DNA of 64,000 nt from positions 46,269,885 through 46,333,884 of the forward strand of contig CAIIXF020000001.1 of assembly GCA_903813345.2 (NCBI GenBank), read 5' to 3'. Positions 26,201-41,200 of the stretch are shown piece by piece; positions within the stretch are counted from its first letter, which is position 1, and each line of letters opens with the position of its first letter. The notes under the pieces were generated by a model. That model worked only from the letters and a program-made list of their open reading frames with translations. It was not told the origin of the DNA and did no database searches. Source of the stretch: Owenia fusiformis. Taxonomy: Eukaryota > Annelida > Polychaeta > Sabellida > Oweniidae. The translations under genes were made by a program, and so were the position numbers.

Positions 26201-29200
26201 CCCATATTGGTGAGCACTCATTTTACATTTTGAAACTAAGGAAACTCATGTTTGAAAAAATGAGATATCTGAAGTAAGTTGACAAATGTATGTGAATGTG
26301 GTTTAGTATATATAGCATGACTGTATATGGCGGAGTCTATGGTATGGGTATAAATGAGTATTAAAACAGAAATATGATCGTTAGATGAGTCACTATGCCC
26401 TGCATAACATTAAAGCAAATTTTATGTCAATTTTTGTTCGATTTTACAACCCCTGGATTCTGACTCATTAACTCATCTGCTTTGGATAGAGCTATTCAGA
26501 TTTCATCATCAGTAAATACTTCATTAGGCATGGGGGACCATTTGATTCTTAAAACATCCTGGTTGAGGTCACATTGATATTTAAAGAATCAATTGTAATT
26601 CTGTCAGTGCCAGAGGTATAGAACACAAGTGTTTGCAGTTGCTCTGCAAATATAACTTGTATATCAGTCCACATAAATAGCCGATAACCCAGGATATATC
26701 GAGAGGCTCGCCGTTGTGTGGTTTGTGGTTTGTGCAGGCGGTTTATTAAATCAGACGTATTAATTCAACAGATACCAGGGCAATTGGACCCCTGGTTTCC
26801 ACAGATGTCAAGGGAACTTTTATCAGAAGCCAGCTTCACTCCATCTAGCTGTAACTTGACATAACTAGCAAGACATATTATTATATGAGATATTACAAAT
26901 TTTGAGCACTGATACATGCTAGACTGCATGTAAATTAGTGATGTAGTTACAAGTGCTCATGATTTATGATAGGATTGTGTGAAAAGTTGCATACAAGTCT
27001 CTGATTCAGCAACACAGGCTGTTGCACTCTGTGATATACTAGGTCATTATACTAGACACCTGGATCAAATCCTGCAACAGCTTACTGAGCTAAAAGGAGG
27101 TGAGTTGCTTGAACTTTGGTATTTTACTTACTATCTTCTTGTTTGAAGGAGCGGAAAACTCCATAATTGATAATCAACTCTCTGGTCACTTTTCCCATCC
27201 TTGAGAAAATGTGATGTGGGGCCTGGGGGTATATTTATCCAGCCCCCTCCCATATTGGGTTTAAACATAACACTATACAGTTGTGTGAAGACTGGGTCTA
27301 TTACAGTCTTTTAGGGGGCAATTGAAAGGCTGTTCTTTTGTACATGATGTTGTATATTTCTAAGTAGTTTTTTAAACAATTGGTATAGTACATGTCTTTT
27401 TGCATATAATTACGACTAGTTTTAATGAAGTAGTGTTACTTTTAAGCTCGCTCTGACAACAGACATTTCAGTATGTCTGATTCATTTTAATCAATAAATC
27501 TAGAAGACAAATCGCTTTTTAATTTTTAACATTTGAATAATGACCTTGGTGTATAAGTTATATCAATGATAAATACATACATTGTTCTATTTTGAGGTGA
27601 ATGAATAATGCGTTTTTGAAATAGATTTTTGGATTAAATATGTAAACAACAACAAAGCCAATAGGACATATATTTTTGGGACACGTACTTGAATAAACCT
27701 CTTATCGTAATCATCACCTTTTTGTGACCTCACGATGATTTTGTAATGTGACTTCATTAAGGGAATGTTTCAATATAATGATAGATTGGGTAAAAAACTA
27801 TTTTGGGGGTTCGGGGAAACTCATATAAAAATACTGATATACATGTATCCCATATGCATTTACAAAATGTAATGTCATTTTTTTATTATAAGAAGCAGTT
27901 TAGCAGTTATTTGACCATGGAAAAATACCAGAAATAAGTGAACTTGGTGAACTGAATACACAAACCCTTGGAATATAAAAAGTCAATCTGAGCAAATAAC
28001 AAAACAGGGTTTACCAGAAATCAGTGTTTTGACCCGATTCCTAATGCGATTACAATTTGAATTATAAAGCGGCTATTTTGATATTTAGGCATATTATTGT
28101 TCATCATGAACACATATTGTTCATCAATATATTGACACATTCCCTGAGACATTTGCTGAACGGTTTACGTGAAGAGCAGACATGTAAATTATAGATGATA
28201 GGAGGAGCTATTGATAATTATCATTGAAATTCTGCCAAAAAATATAACCTTCTGAACCCAACTGTCAGTTGATTCTAGAGTGTATATAGGGTATAGTATA
28301 GTGTCCCTTTTATTGAAGGTTTGTACATATAATTTTCTTCAACATATATTTTACATTCCTTTTCGTCGTTGTATTATATAAGTCAAGAGGTCACTTGAAA
28401 ATATTGACATTGTTAAAGTTACATGTTTAGCTATTTTCATGTTAAGTTTCTAAAGCACTTTTTCAGGAAATGAATTAAATTCAGTGATCGAACAAAATAA
28501 AAATAGAATGTTACACTGATGAATATTATTTGTACAGTCATCATTTGGGTCTGGTGTTTGGTTATGGGGCCATATGGTGCCTTATTAAGCCCAATATCAA
28601 CTTTGTCCTATTATTTCCTGAAGGAGAAACTTCTTAGGTAGGATTTGGCCCCTATGACACTGATCTAGTATTCCCCTCTTAACACTATTGTGTCAGTCTA
28701 GGCATTGATTCTATTTTCAGCTCTGTATCTATTGTATTTTATAGAACATTTGGAAATTCTTTTTTAAATAACTCAATAGGTATTGACTTATCTCCAGGCA
28801 TTCTGCCAAATATCCCGTTGAAATGTTGAAAGGATCTGTCTTTTGTAGAGAATTCAACTTGACCTACAATGTTATCTCCTTTTATGTGTTCATAAGGCGC
28901 CGTGAACTACTCGATCATTCTAGAAAAGACCTCAATGGCACTATAACCTGATCATATCAGGTAATTTATAGGATATGGGTGTTTCCATGAGAATGAATAT
29001 ATGGAGTTCCCCTCTAATAGCTCCCATTTGGTGGTCAGACAAGAATCTCAGAACTAATGTGATATCAATCCATTAAGATAAAACACAATATGGCTAGCCT
29101 CTTATGCAATTTTATTTAGATTCAGTGCAATTGTACTAAGGCTCCATTTCATACCAACCCGAGGTTTTTTGTGTGAAATATGAAGTTCAAGTCAATAGCC

Positions 29201-32200
29201 TCTCAGGATGTTTCATATTACCAGATACTCTGGCTAGATCATGCAGCCTAGATTCTGGTATTTTGCGGAAAAGTTCAGGAATATGAATAAAAACATCCTA
29301 CCTATATTGTACTGGAACAAGAATTCATGTCTCTTATATTTTCTAACCATTCATCAGAATACAAGAACTACTGGACATGGAATATCACTTTTTGCCTGAC
29401 CATAAAATATTTTATTTCTTCAATATTTTAAAAGTCCAATGTTACCCTTTTCAATATTTGATTTCACTTCTTCAAGTTAGAGCCTTTAATCAATGGGTAT
29501 CATAATTACTACAGCCTCTTAGTCTCAGGGTTGTCCCAAAGTATTTTCATACCAGTTCGATTTTCAATCAAAACTTCATATCTTGGAAATCCCAGATGGT
29601 GTATTTTCTTGAAGTTCCACAAAGATGTTGTTTGTCACAGTGCAAGACAGCATGCAGTGTCCAAAGTGGCTTGAGGGCACATGCATATGGTTCATATGTT
29701 GCACATATGTTTGAAATAAACTAAATGACCACTGTACTACATGCTACTTGCTATCTTGATCTGTCATGTTATGGATTGCATGTTCCATCCTTCAATGAAA
29801 GCTCACTTTCCAATATTGGAACATATGAAATAACTAGGAAATCAAAAACTTATAAAAAGTTATACATACATAATGAAATAACCTTGGATTATGCATCATC
29901 TTTGCCAGGTTTCACGAAGAGATTTATTTTTCTGTGTTAATTTTTGCGTATATTTTATCACTTTGAACAAAGAAAGCCAAAATTCAGTCAAAAACTTAAT
30001 TTTCAGAAAGAGGTCAGAATCTTTCTACTGGGAATATTAGACACGGTGAAGTTCGTAGATTAACGTTGACCTTGAAACTTATCAAACCCTGTTTGAAGTA
30101 GTCACATGATTAACCCTCTCAGGGGAAAGTGGTTCTATCAGGGTTTACTATTACTCTACTGAGTTTCTACTTGAACAGCCTAAAATAAATGAAAACCTAG
30201 ATTTGTTCTATTGACACATTGTCATTGAGTTTCTTTGGGCACAAGGGTTACTCACTGAACTTACGTATTTATCTTTGATTAACTATAGATGCATAGGCGT
30301 ATGAGCCAGGGGCGGGGAGGGGGTGCGATGGGTGTGATCGCAACAAAACTGTGTAAAATGACTATGTTATCTCAGTTCTACTAATTTGTAACAGTATTAT
30401 ATAACAGACAGATACAAATGTATATGATATGTAATCTTGACTGGAGGAGATAAGTATACATTAGTACATAAGTAACAACAAGGTCATGATTTGAGATCCC
30501 TATCAACTTACAATACTGCCTCTAAGAAGACCAGTTACTGTTCAAATGGTACCCTTTATGTTATTTATTCAGATATGGAAATTGAATTTTAAAAAGGCAG
30601 TTTTTTAAGTTAGTATCAGGTAAAGATGACACGACGTGGTATTTATCTATTGTTGTCGTTAATACTGTATGTCCTTGACACCTTATCTATTAATACCACA
30701 CAGACAAGACAAGAATTGACACACAAACCATTGTTTAGACTATGTATTGAAAAATAATGGTTTGACGACTGTAAACAAAGAAAACAGAAACTTCACAAGT
30801 AACAAAAATGTGGGCTTTTCTATAAACCATTATCAGACCTCTGTGAGCAAGTAGTTTCTTAATTTTGGGCCTCCCTTTAGATTTTCAGAGTGTCAGAATG
30901 GAAATGGTATTTTTGTGGATTACAATATAATGAATGATATAATCAGTCTACCCTAAAGCTGTACACTTTCCAATGGCTTGATTTAGCTTATTTAAAAGAG
31001 AGCTTCGTCAACCTAATTTACAAGGCATTGATACTGGGGCCATAGGAACCTAAAGTCTGGTAGTAATTATCACCATTAATGAAACTCTTTTTAGAAGCGA
31101 AATTGGTCTAATTTTGACAAAACTCAGAAAAATTGAACATTTTGTACATGGTACATGTATTTTCTTTTAATATAATACTTAAAATAACTGAATATTATAT
31201 GCAATTCTTTAGTCCTAATCGATTTCTTAAAAAAATATGATTTAGCAAAACCAGTATCATTTTGAAGAAAAACTATAGCTATCCAGTGGTGCAAGAATTT
31301 TCCAGATTAAGATGACAGTAGCACTGAGAAAAAGCAAAACCTCCAAATCTAGAGTTTTCCACTCATTGAACTTTTGCAAAAATAACATGGCAGCATATGC
31401 ACCTGAACCTGTAGGTTCTAAGTATATCTCAGATCTACAGGTGCATGCACCTAGAATTAGGCAAGCTAGGAAGCAGTTTTAACATTGAATCCAGTGTCCT
31501 CAGAAAACATTAGAGATGTCTATTATATTTGTGTCTCTGGTCAATCACTTGATACCCCTAAGGTATACATGCAAGAGATGAGTACACAAGCCTAATTTTC
31601 ATGATAATTTTTTTTTGATTTCGACTATTTTCTGAGCACAGCATATAGCTGAATGATTATCTTGTACATTGAATAGACCTTGTCCTTAGAGTAAATGTCA
31701 AGTAGGTTCAGTGTTCAATTCAGCATTTATCAGTTGCCAGTCTATCTATTGGCATGTGCTTCACTTAATAAAGCAGATTGAATATATTCAAGTTTATATT
31801 TGATCAGGTCTATTCATAGGTTCATGAGTCTGGAATTTTTTCAATTGGATTTATAATTTTTTGGATCATATTGAGAGGTGCCATTTGGGGCTGTGTTGTA
31901 GGATAAGTTCAGACATTAATCCTTTGGATTAGAACATATCATAGCAATAATATAACTGTAGAAAGAATTTAGGAATATACTGTTAAGAAACTTGAAAAGT
32001 GGATGTATTCATTTTGGATAAGGTGAGTATAATAGGCTAGAAATGTTCTGAGATATATTTGAACTCAGGATTTTTTATTATTATTAGATTTTTATCAACT
32101 AAAAGCTATAAAAGTGGTTGTAATTAATACAAAAAGTGAGTTTCAGGGGTTAAGAAATTCTTTGAAGCAGTCCAGTGTTAAATATCAAAAGAAAAGCACT

Positions 32201-35200
32201 GAAATTACAAACTCACAGATGGATACTTTTCTGTATTTTCAAGACTTGAACAATTTGTAGAATATGACAGAACCCAGGAATTTTTATATTTCTCAATCTG
32301 AATTCAATTGATTTCAAAATATATAATTCTTTTATTTAATGAACATTAAACATGTATGAGCATAATCTTAAGGGATATTTAAAGTCTGGCATGAAAATGG
32401 AGAATGAAATATAATAGATTCAGCCAGTCTTGTAAAGATAGCTTTGTATTTTAAATATAATTGATACTCAATGATTTAAACATCTAGATTTACCGTAATT
32501 GAAATTGAAAGCAGCATTAAGCCCTGGATCCTACATTCTGCATGATAAATACAGAGGCTGTATGCAGTATTTAATAGTACAAACATAATTGCTTCATTTA
32601 GAATGTAGATTGGATTATTCGCATGCTTAACATACATTATTAATGTATGGTGATTAACCTTCATATGCAATACAGTTTGTAGCCACCTGTTGGGACCGAT
32701 TCGTACTAGATATCTCAGACGGTAAATATTGTACATGCCACTAAAGTAGAGCAGTGCGGTTAAAAGTAAATATATCACTGATAACCAACTTATGTTATCT
32801 TAAGTACCAAGTCCCATATCACGCTATACTATAAATCGTTTAGAAAATGTCAAGAAAAGTCTAAAGACGTGGGATGTGATCTGAATTAAAAAAAGTTCAG
32901 TTTGATTCAACTGTGTTCACATGTGAATGATGCAATAAAAATGTTTCATAGAGGACGAGAAAAAAATCAATAGCGAGAAAATATAATTCTAAGGCTGTCA
33001 AGGTTATTTAAGACTAAGGGGAGGGCTTCGATTGAACTACTGACTTTAGAAACGGCAGCTAACAATTTTATATCAGCTTTAGAAATGGTGACATTGTTAT
33101 AGTCTCCAACATTTTTGTGGATGGTGGTTAGTGTTTGGAGTTGGTTGTCTGTGTCTGTAACAAATGACATTGCATCTGTAACAAATGGCAGGTAGTGACA
33201 TTTTGCATGTTAATGCCTTGTTTCTACTCTACTCCCCCCCCCCCCTCCCTAGTTGGCTTCACTCATTTATTCGGATATCAATATCAACTTGTGGATATAT
33301 AAGATATCACTGAAGATCATATGATATCCTATATGCTTGTGAGGTATATTATGTTATTTGAGAAAGGTCTCAATACAGTAAAACCTGCATAGCTGTACTC
33401 CTAATCAGAACACCTCTCAATTTGGTTAGATTTTTATGTCATCGTAACGAGTTGTGACATATTGTTGTGGTCTGTTACTTTTTTGTAGATGGTGTTCAGT
33501 GGCTGGTGTTCAGCACTCAGTGTTTAACAAATGGCATGTGATGATATTGTGCATGTTAATGCCTTGTTATTATCTTTTCTTTCATAGACTTCCATGCTTA
33601 AAAATTTCAAAATATGAATACCTGCTAATCCAATCCCGTATGACTGGTCCCGTTGCATTCAGACTATACAGGTTTTACTGTATTTCAATTTTGATATCAA
33701 CAAGTATGATTTCAGATAGGATTTCTTACGCAGATGAATAAAAACTTCAAAAGACCTGATATGACTACTTACTCTTAGAAGTATGAAACTTCCTTATCAG
33801 ATACAGAAAATAACAACTGTACAAAAATAAACAAGAATCTTGATAATATCGGTCAATGAGCAATAGAAATATTAATGGTTGTAATTTTATGATTATGTGA
33901 AACACCGAAACAACAAAATAACACCGTTCACAACTTCTATCGCAAAAGTAAGATAAGACTAGAATATCAGATTGACACTTCCACGTGTCAAAACAACACT
34001 TCTTGTAGGTGTCCAAAACAATAACTCTTAAAAGGTGACAACTTTATTTTTAATCAGCACCATGAGGCAAAAACATGTATTTTTATTACTATTTACATGT
34101 AATTATTAATTAATTGTTAATATTAATATTTCAAAGATCCTGTTTACTATGAAATCATGCAATGAAATCGTGATCTGGGCTTTTGATTGGCACATTTATG
34201 GCAAATTGAGGTTCAATTTATCCTGTATCAATTTGTAAGAAGTGTTGAAGTATGTGTGTACTTTTCCTTCAGGAAGACCATTTATTATCTTGTGTATGAG
34301 TCAATATCTCAACATTACATATGAAGAACATATAATACCTAATGCCTCACCTAACAAATGGCAGGTGGTGACATTTTGCATGTTGGTGCCTCATAGAATT
34401 TTCATTGGAATTCTATGAGAAATATCTCAAAATCCAAAATATCTATTTTAAAACAATCATAAATAGAGCAATAATTAAGATTTTTAAGATATTTTTGTAT
34501 ATATTGAAAAATAGTGTTACATTAATTTTTTTGATTTAGTGTATCATTCTACTTATTACATGAGTATCTCTTGTCTGATTGAAATGAAAACATTCAAGGA
34601 TATATTAAAAATACTAGTATATATAAACGTTTTGTGAAATTTTGTGTTTTTTCAGCCTTTGGAACAATGGAGCGTCTCAAATGTAACTGAATGGATGGCT
34701 GCTTGCAATCTTTATCCGTACTCACATGTATTCAGCAAATATAGCATCACAGGCAGTCAATTACTCAATCTCAATGACGCACAACTGCAGGTAAGGACAA
34801 ATTTTAGTTAGAATATATGTCATAACATGTCAAATGATGACAATGGAACCTGAACAAAAATGACTAATCAGCTAGAACTACACTAAAGCAGCGGTTTCAC
34901 TAGAATTTCTCACAACAGGCTAAATAAATGAAACCAACAGGCAAAATTAATGGAAATCATGAATTTAACAGGGAAAAGTTGAAAAGTCCCTAAAAACAAC
35001 AGGAGATTTTGTGAAAACAACTGGGGAAAATCGCCTGTTGCCTGCTGCTATTGAAACCCCATGCTCTATCAAGAATTCATTACAGTACATGCTTTGGATA
35101 AAGATGAACTCTGATCATACAAAATGAGCCACGTGTAGAAACACATGATGTTTCAAGCAAGATCACCTGAACACTTATCTTTACATTCATGAATGATTAA

Positions 35201-38200
35201 TACAAAATTGAAATGGATTTTCAATGGCATTTACACTGTACATTGACCTTTGTGAGCCTTCAGTTTACGTTCTATGTTTTATATCTACATTATCATATCT
35301 ATGGCCTAAAATCAGAAAAATACATGTTAAAGAGGAGAATGGCATGGGGCATAGACTTAGCTTGTATTCGCGAATGCAAATAGCAGCTTACGGCTACCGG
35401 ATTAACCTATCATAACCTAACTCATTTTATAATATAAATGGAATAGTGGCAGGTACTATACATATTTAAATGAGTTGCCAATAAAATAGCAAGTTAATCC
35501 GATAGCCGACAGTCGTTAGTTGCATTCGCGAATACAAGCTAAGTCTATGTTGAACAACTTATATTTTTCTCATTGAATTCAGAAAATATTGTGTCTGTAT
35601 ATTTACTTTGAATCATTGAATAACTCGGGTCATGTCTGCCTTACTTCATTTGCATTTTATAAATATACTGATATTTGATGAAGAGCTTGTGGTCTCATTT
35701 CATACATACATGTATAATATATTTATCAACAGATATCAATACTTTTTAAACAATTATTTATCAATATTTTTTTAAACAATTATTCTTTTAAGTTTAATTT
35801 TATGGATATGAGAAAGATGAACACAATACAAAAGTATCATGTGATCAACTCCATTTCCTGATATACTTCTCTTTCATTGTGTTATTTAATATGATCAATA
35901 AAACAGTGTTTGAAAAAGTTCTCGGTGCAGAGGTTGAAGGACAGGCCAAGTGTGCTTCAACAGAAAAATAAGTAGAGAGTTAAATATCTGTGAAGTAATT
36001 GTTGAATTATGAAAAATCATAATTTTCAAATAATTTACACTTTTGTGATAATCAAGTTGATTTATTGTTATTTGAATCCCTATTGTTCTTCTTTGGTGAA
36101 AAATATAGTGTCAAAGTTTACCCTGCGTGCAGAGTTTAGTTATAAACTACCCTCTGCCTTAAGTATAGACTATATTACAGTTTAGCAGCCCCGCCCCACC
36201 CCAAATATTGGTGCCTGTGACGGGTCAGGTCATTTCAAATCTACCACACTGACCCTTTCTCAACCAATAAACGAAGTAGAAGGACCGCATGCTAAATACG
36301 TGCTCATTAACTATGCGGTGATGTCATAGGAAATGACCATATAGAAAGTTGTCCATATTTCAACGACGAACTCTGATTGGCTCGGTGAGATGAGTGATTT
36401 ATTGTAAACTGAAAGAGTGAAGACGAAGCTCTCTTTTAAGAAGTGAAGTCCAATGAATGGAAAGGGTAGTCAAAGTTATACAGTAGAGATAAAATTGTGT
36501 CTCTTGATATTTTTTATTTTATTTGCCTTAGTATTCATCCACTGGAATATTCATCATTAAAAGTATAACGACAGTACTAAATGACTATAGGAAATAGAAC
36601 ATTACAATGCTATAAAGTGCAGTAAAGTACATACAGATATATGATGGCTTTAATATATAAACCTCAGGTTTTTATTGAAGATCAATTTCACTTTATTGGT
36701 ATAAAAAAGTGACTGGAGTATATTATTGATTAAAGAGTGTGTCCTTATACGACCTAGTGAACTATGTGAGTAAGACTACACCTTGTATTGGAATTATACT
36801 TGAGAAAATGCTCAGTCAATTGCAGTTACTAACTGTGGTGCATATAATTTGTCTACCTTTTCAGTATACCCCCCCCCCTCCCCAATAAAGAAAAGGTATT
36901 CATTTGGGATTATTTAGCATTAGTCTCAAACCCTCAAGAAAATCTAAAATATTATTTTTTCAAAACCAAAAATGATGTGATATAAGCCTTAATTGTTTAG
37001 TAACCCACATTAACAACGAGTTACACTTTTAATTGCAACTCAATGTTGATTAATTTATCTTATTTTTGCCTTGTCCTTGTTTACTCATTTTTCAATCTGG
37101 TGATAATATTAATATTTAGACAAATCTTTAGCATAATTAAGGTAGAATTGATGAAGTTAAATGAAACACATTAAGGAAAAAAAGATTTAAAAACATAAAC
37201 CAAGAAACACATCAAAGAAAGTTTTTTATGACCCCTTTCCTTGCCATCCTGGATTATTAAGGAATGACGTTTTTGAAAACCAAAAGCGAATATGTCTTTT
37301 CGCACTGTTGACAAGGTTTTTTTTACAAGAATCCAAGTGTTGTTATTATTCCAATGGAATATGAAGGTGAATGATAATGAAAAAATAATTATTTCAATGT
37401 CAGTTAGATGTATACTGGTATAATGCAGTTTTTCACAGGTGTACACATCCCCTGGAAATGTGACAGTATTCACACTAGGTCATGTATACATGATTAATGT
37501 TGATGTGCGCTTTTCTTTTTAATGGCGCTGAATATGGGGTGGTAGAAAGTGAATAAACTTTCATGATTTATAAAGGTTCCGTATAATGGCAATGAAAAGA
37601 AAAAAGAGACGTGGATGTACTTTAAAAGCATTAGCCAATGACTGCTCGGTGAATCAGGTTTATGAGATAAATGTGCCTGGGTAATCATTGTGAAATACCC
37701 GGCCGATTTAATAGCGAGCAAGCGAGAAAGATACTAGGCCTGATGGGATTGCATAATATGTATATGCCAGTATGATAAACGCCAGAGAATATTGAATTAG
37801 CTTTTGTATGGATGTCCAAGGAGCCTTACAAGTGTTAGCTCATATGACAGTTGACTTGAGTTTGTAAAAATAGCAATTTTACACCTACAAGGAGTAAGAA
37901 CATAAGGAGTTCACGATTATAATGTTTCAGTCAGGAGCAAGCAGAATATGAGACAATGTTTTATAACCAGGTAATAGTTCAACATTTCTATCTTAGAATA
38001 CTTTATTTGTTGCTCATGAAATGTGGCATTATATATTGACAGAATGTCCCAGATATTGGCTAATTAGTATCCAGAATTGAGGATAACCAAAAGAATTTAG
38101 ATTTAATGTCTCCAAAATTTCAATAAATTATACGGATTATTTACCACTTTTTATATGTGTATCATTTGAATTTCTCATATTTTTTATTTTTTAACATTCA

Positions 38201-41200
38201 TCTTATGGGAAAAGGATATAGATAATATTGCAGGTTAAGATATCAGTTAGGAATGTAATAGGCATAAACTTAGTTCATTAACATCTTCATGTTTGCAACG
38301 AGAAGGAAACTCTAACAAGAAATGAAATTGATTGTGTCACGCTGGAGTCCTTTAGAAATAGATACTCATTTTATGAGTAGAATATTAATCAAATGATGAT
38401 CATAAAGAGTGAATAAATTCATAAGTCCTGATCATAATCTAATAGTACAAAGTAATGAGTATATACTAGAGTAAAGCCTATCTGACCTTTGTAATGTTCT
38501 TTTACAGAGCACCATGTACTTTTATGAAAAATCCACAAACGTAATCAACTTATGTTTGGAATGAAAGTAAATAGTCATAACCTTTTTTAAAAAATGGAGA
38601 AATGTTCAATTTGATAAAAATCAGTAGGGTTTATTATATTTTTCAGAGACAACAGTGAATCAATGTGAAATATAATTAATTATTTAGGAGACCATCGGAA
38701 TATTGACCTAGTCTTTGAGGGGGTAAATCATGATTTCAGGGGGTAAATATTGATTTTGGACTTCCTTCATGAGGGGGTGGGGATGGTATCAAATAACTAT
38801 GAAGAAATGAATTTTATTTTCTATATGTGTTGACATTATAGGATATAGGTTAACACAATATTTGGGTTAATACCTTGTTACATCATCTATATATTGATAA
38901 TTTCATTGACGCAGCATATCCCATTGTAATTTTGTCTGGCGATAAGAGCTAACTAAAAGTAGATATCTAACGTCATCAATAATATTGGCTCTGTTTAATC
39001 TTATAAAGAACTGAGGCCCTGCAATTGATTTCTTGAATAACATGACGTCTGGATATGAAATTCCACGTTAAATACCCTGGAGTGTCTTTGTCTGATCATA
39101 TAGTGTTTAAGTAAGAGATGTATAGAATGGTTCTTTATTACTGATTATAAATAACTACTCCGGTCATCAAAAATTCTCTTTGAAAATTCTTCAGATTCTA
39201 TGCCATTTTTGTTGTATAAATGCACTAGACTAGAGAAACTTCAAAAGATGGCAGCACGAATTATACTGAGAGCCAATTTCGATATTTCAAGTGTCACTTT
39301 ATTTCAGTCTCTAAATTGGACTCCAATTCAGGAAATGATTAGATATAGGAAATCAATTTTAATGTACCAGGCTATTTCATGCATCTCTCCCCCATATATT
39401 CAAAACTGTTTCAAAGAGACAAAGTCTGTCCATAATTATGCCACCAGAGCAGTTGTGGAAAATTCACTTTATGTACCAAAACCAAAACTTGAAATATTTA
39501 AGAAAAGCATATCATACAGTGGTTCACATCTTTGGAACAAGCTTGATAAGACCGTCAAAGAGTCTGATTCTGTAAACTCTTTTAAGAAAGCATATAAACA
39601 AGTGTATCAGATCAGAAAATGAAAATCATGTAAATGCATTTTAAAGACATTGTTCCTTATATTTATTATGTTATTCTCTTATAAGTTGTTCTCTATGTTT
39701 CATGTAAATGCATACTTTGAAGATGCATATATATCAAATTGTTCTATATGTCCTATATATCTATTTGTATGTTTCTATATTTATTGTACACATTGTAAAT
39801 AATTGTAAATTATTACTGGGCCTCTAGGAAGACCAGTTTTTGTACTGATAGAGCTACCCAGAATAAATATAGTTTTCAAATCAAATCAAATCAGAATTGC
39901 CGCTGTTTATGCAAATGCTTGTGCATTATATTTAATATTATTTTCCAGTTTCAAGCAAGAATGTTTTTTTATATCACAGGAAAAATTCAAAGAGAAAATG
40001 TTTGTCATTTCTTCAGGTTGTGACCAGCTATGCTCCTTAAGTACTCAAAAAGTACAATATATCACTTATCATTATGGTTGTTCATGTTCATATCTTTGCC
40101 ATCTGGTCAGATATGAAATTCAGCCATAGTTATAATAAAGAACCTTGACCTTTCTCCATGTTGCTCATATCATTCAAACAGTTGATGCACTTTAGCTCGT
40201 ATGTATGTATGTATATATATTTTTGTAAATCCGAGAGAAAATTGATGTTAGAAAATATCTTAAGCAACTTTGCAAAGTATATTATGTCAGTGTATTCAGA
40301 TACAGAGGATATGTTATTTTGCTAAATTATTGAAAAAATGTCTTCAGAATGATAATTATGCAAGTGGTGAAATATTGTTATAGTTTCCAACTTTTTTCTG
40401 GCGGTAGTTGGTGTTTTGCAGTTGTTGTTCAGCGTTTGATGTGTCTGTTACTAATGGCATTTTAGCTTAAGTCATCTAGTTAATAACTGAAAGTCAACTG
40501 TCGTCAAGTGAAGTAGTGGCAAAACTGTATATTTAGAGCCTCACTACCTCTGCTAGTTAGATGAATGTGGTTTTCATGCATGCAAAATGAATAGAGAATA
40601 ATGGTTAAGACGTGCCTTGTTGAGTGCGTGTTGTTTATCAAGCCCTGGGATAATTTATTATGAAAAGGTTATTACATCAATGAATCATTGTAGAATTGAA
40701 ATATTTTTTAAAAGTTATTTTTTGGAATTAAAAATGTTAAATAGCACAGATGATGTTGCGGTTAAATATACACATTATTCTTTGAATATCATTGTAATTC
40801 CTTTCTAACATTCATTTGAAATACTAGATGGACACTTATAAAAGCAAACTTGTTACTCCCTATGTTAGAGGTGTAATTGAAAATGTATTCTACTTAATAG
40901 AAATGGCTAAATTGTTAGGTGCAATTTCTTTGAGGTTTCTTACTTTTTATAAGCAGGCTTTCAGATCTTTGTCAAAACTTGTTATTATTTTTTTTCATTG
41001 AACTCTGATTTGAGAGTTTAATTATATGTTTGAAATGTGTTTCCATAGGATTTATTTCGCATTTACATTCTGTAGAAATCATCATTAAAACTTGAATGAC
41101 TGCCACGACATCTCAATTCCTTAGACTCATGTCACCACCAGAAATGGTGACATATTGTTATAGTCTCCAGATCTGAGTGTGGATGGTGTTTGGTGTTTGG

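Noticed and set aside
39200-39622. 140-codon frame as a host gene
   Set aside because: The composition and motifs are those of a non-LTR retrotransposon RT C-terminus, followed by a (TCAAA)n tail.
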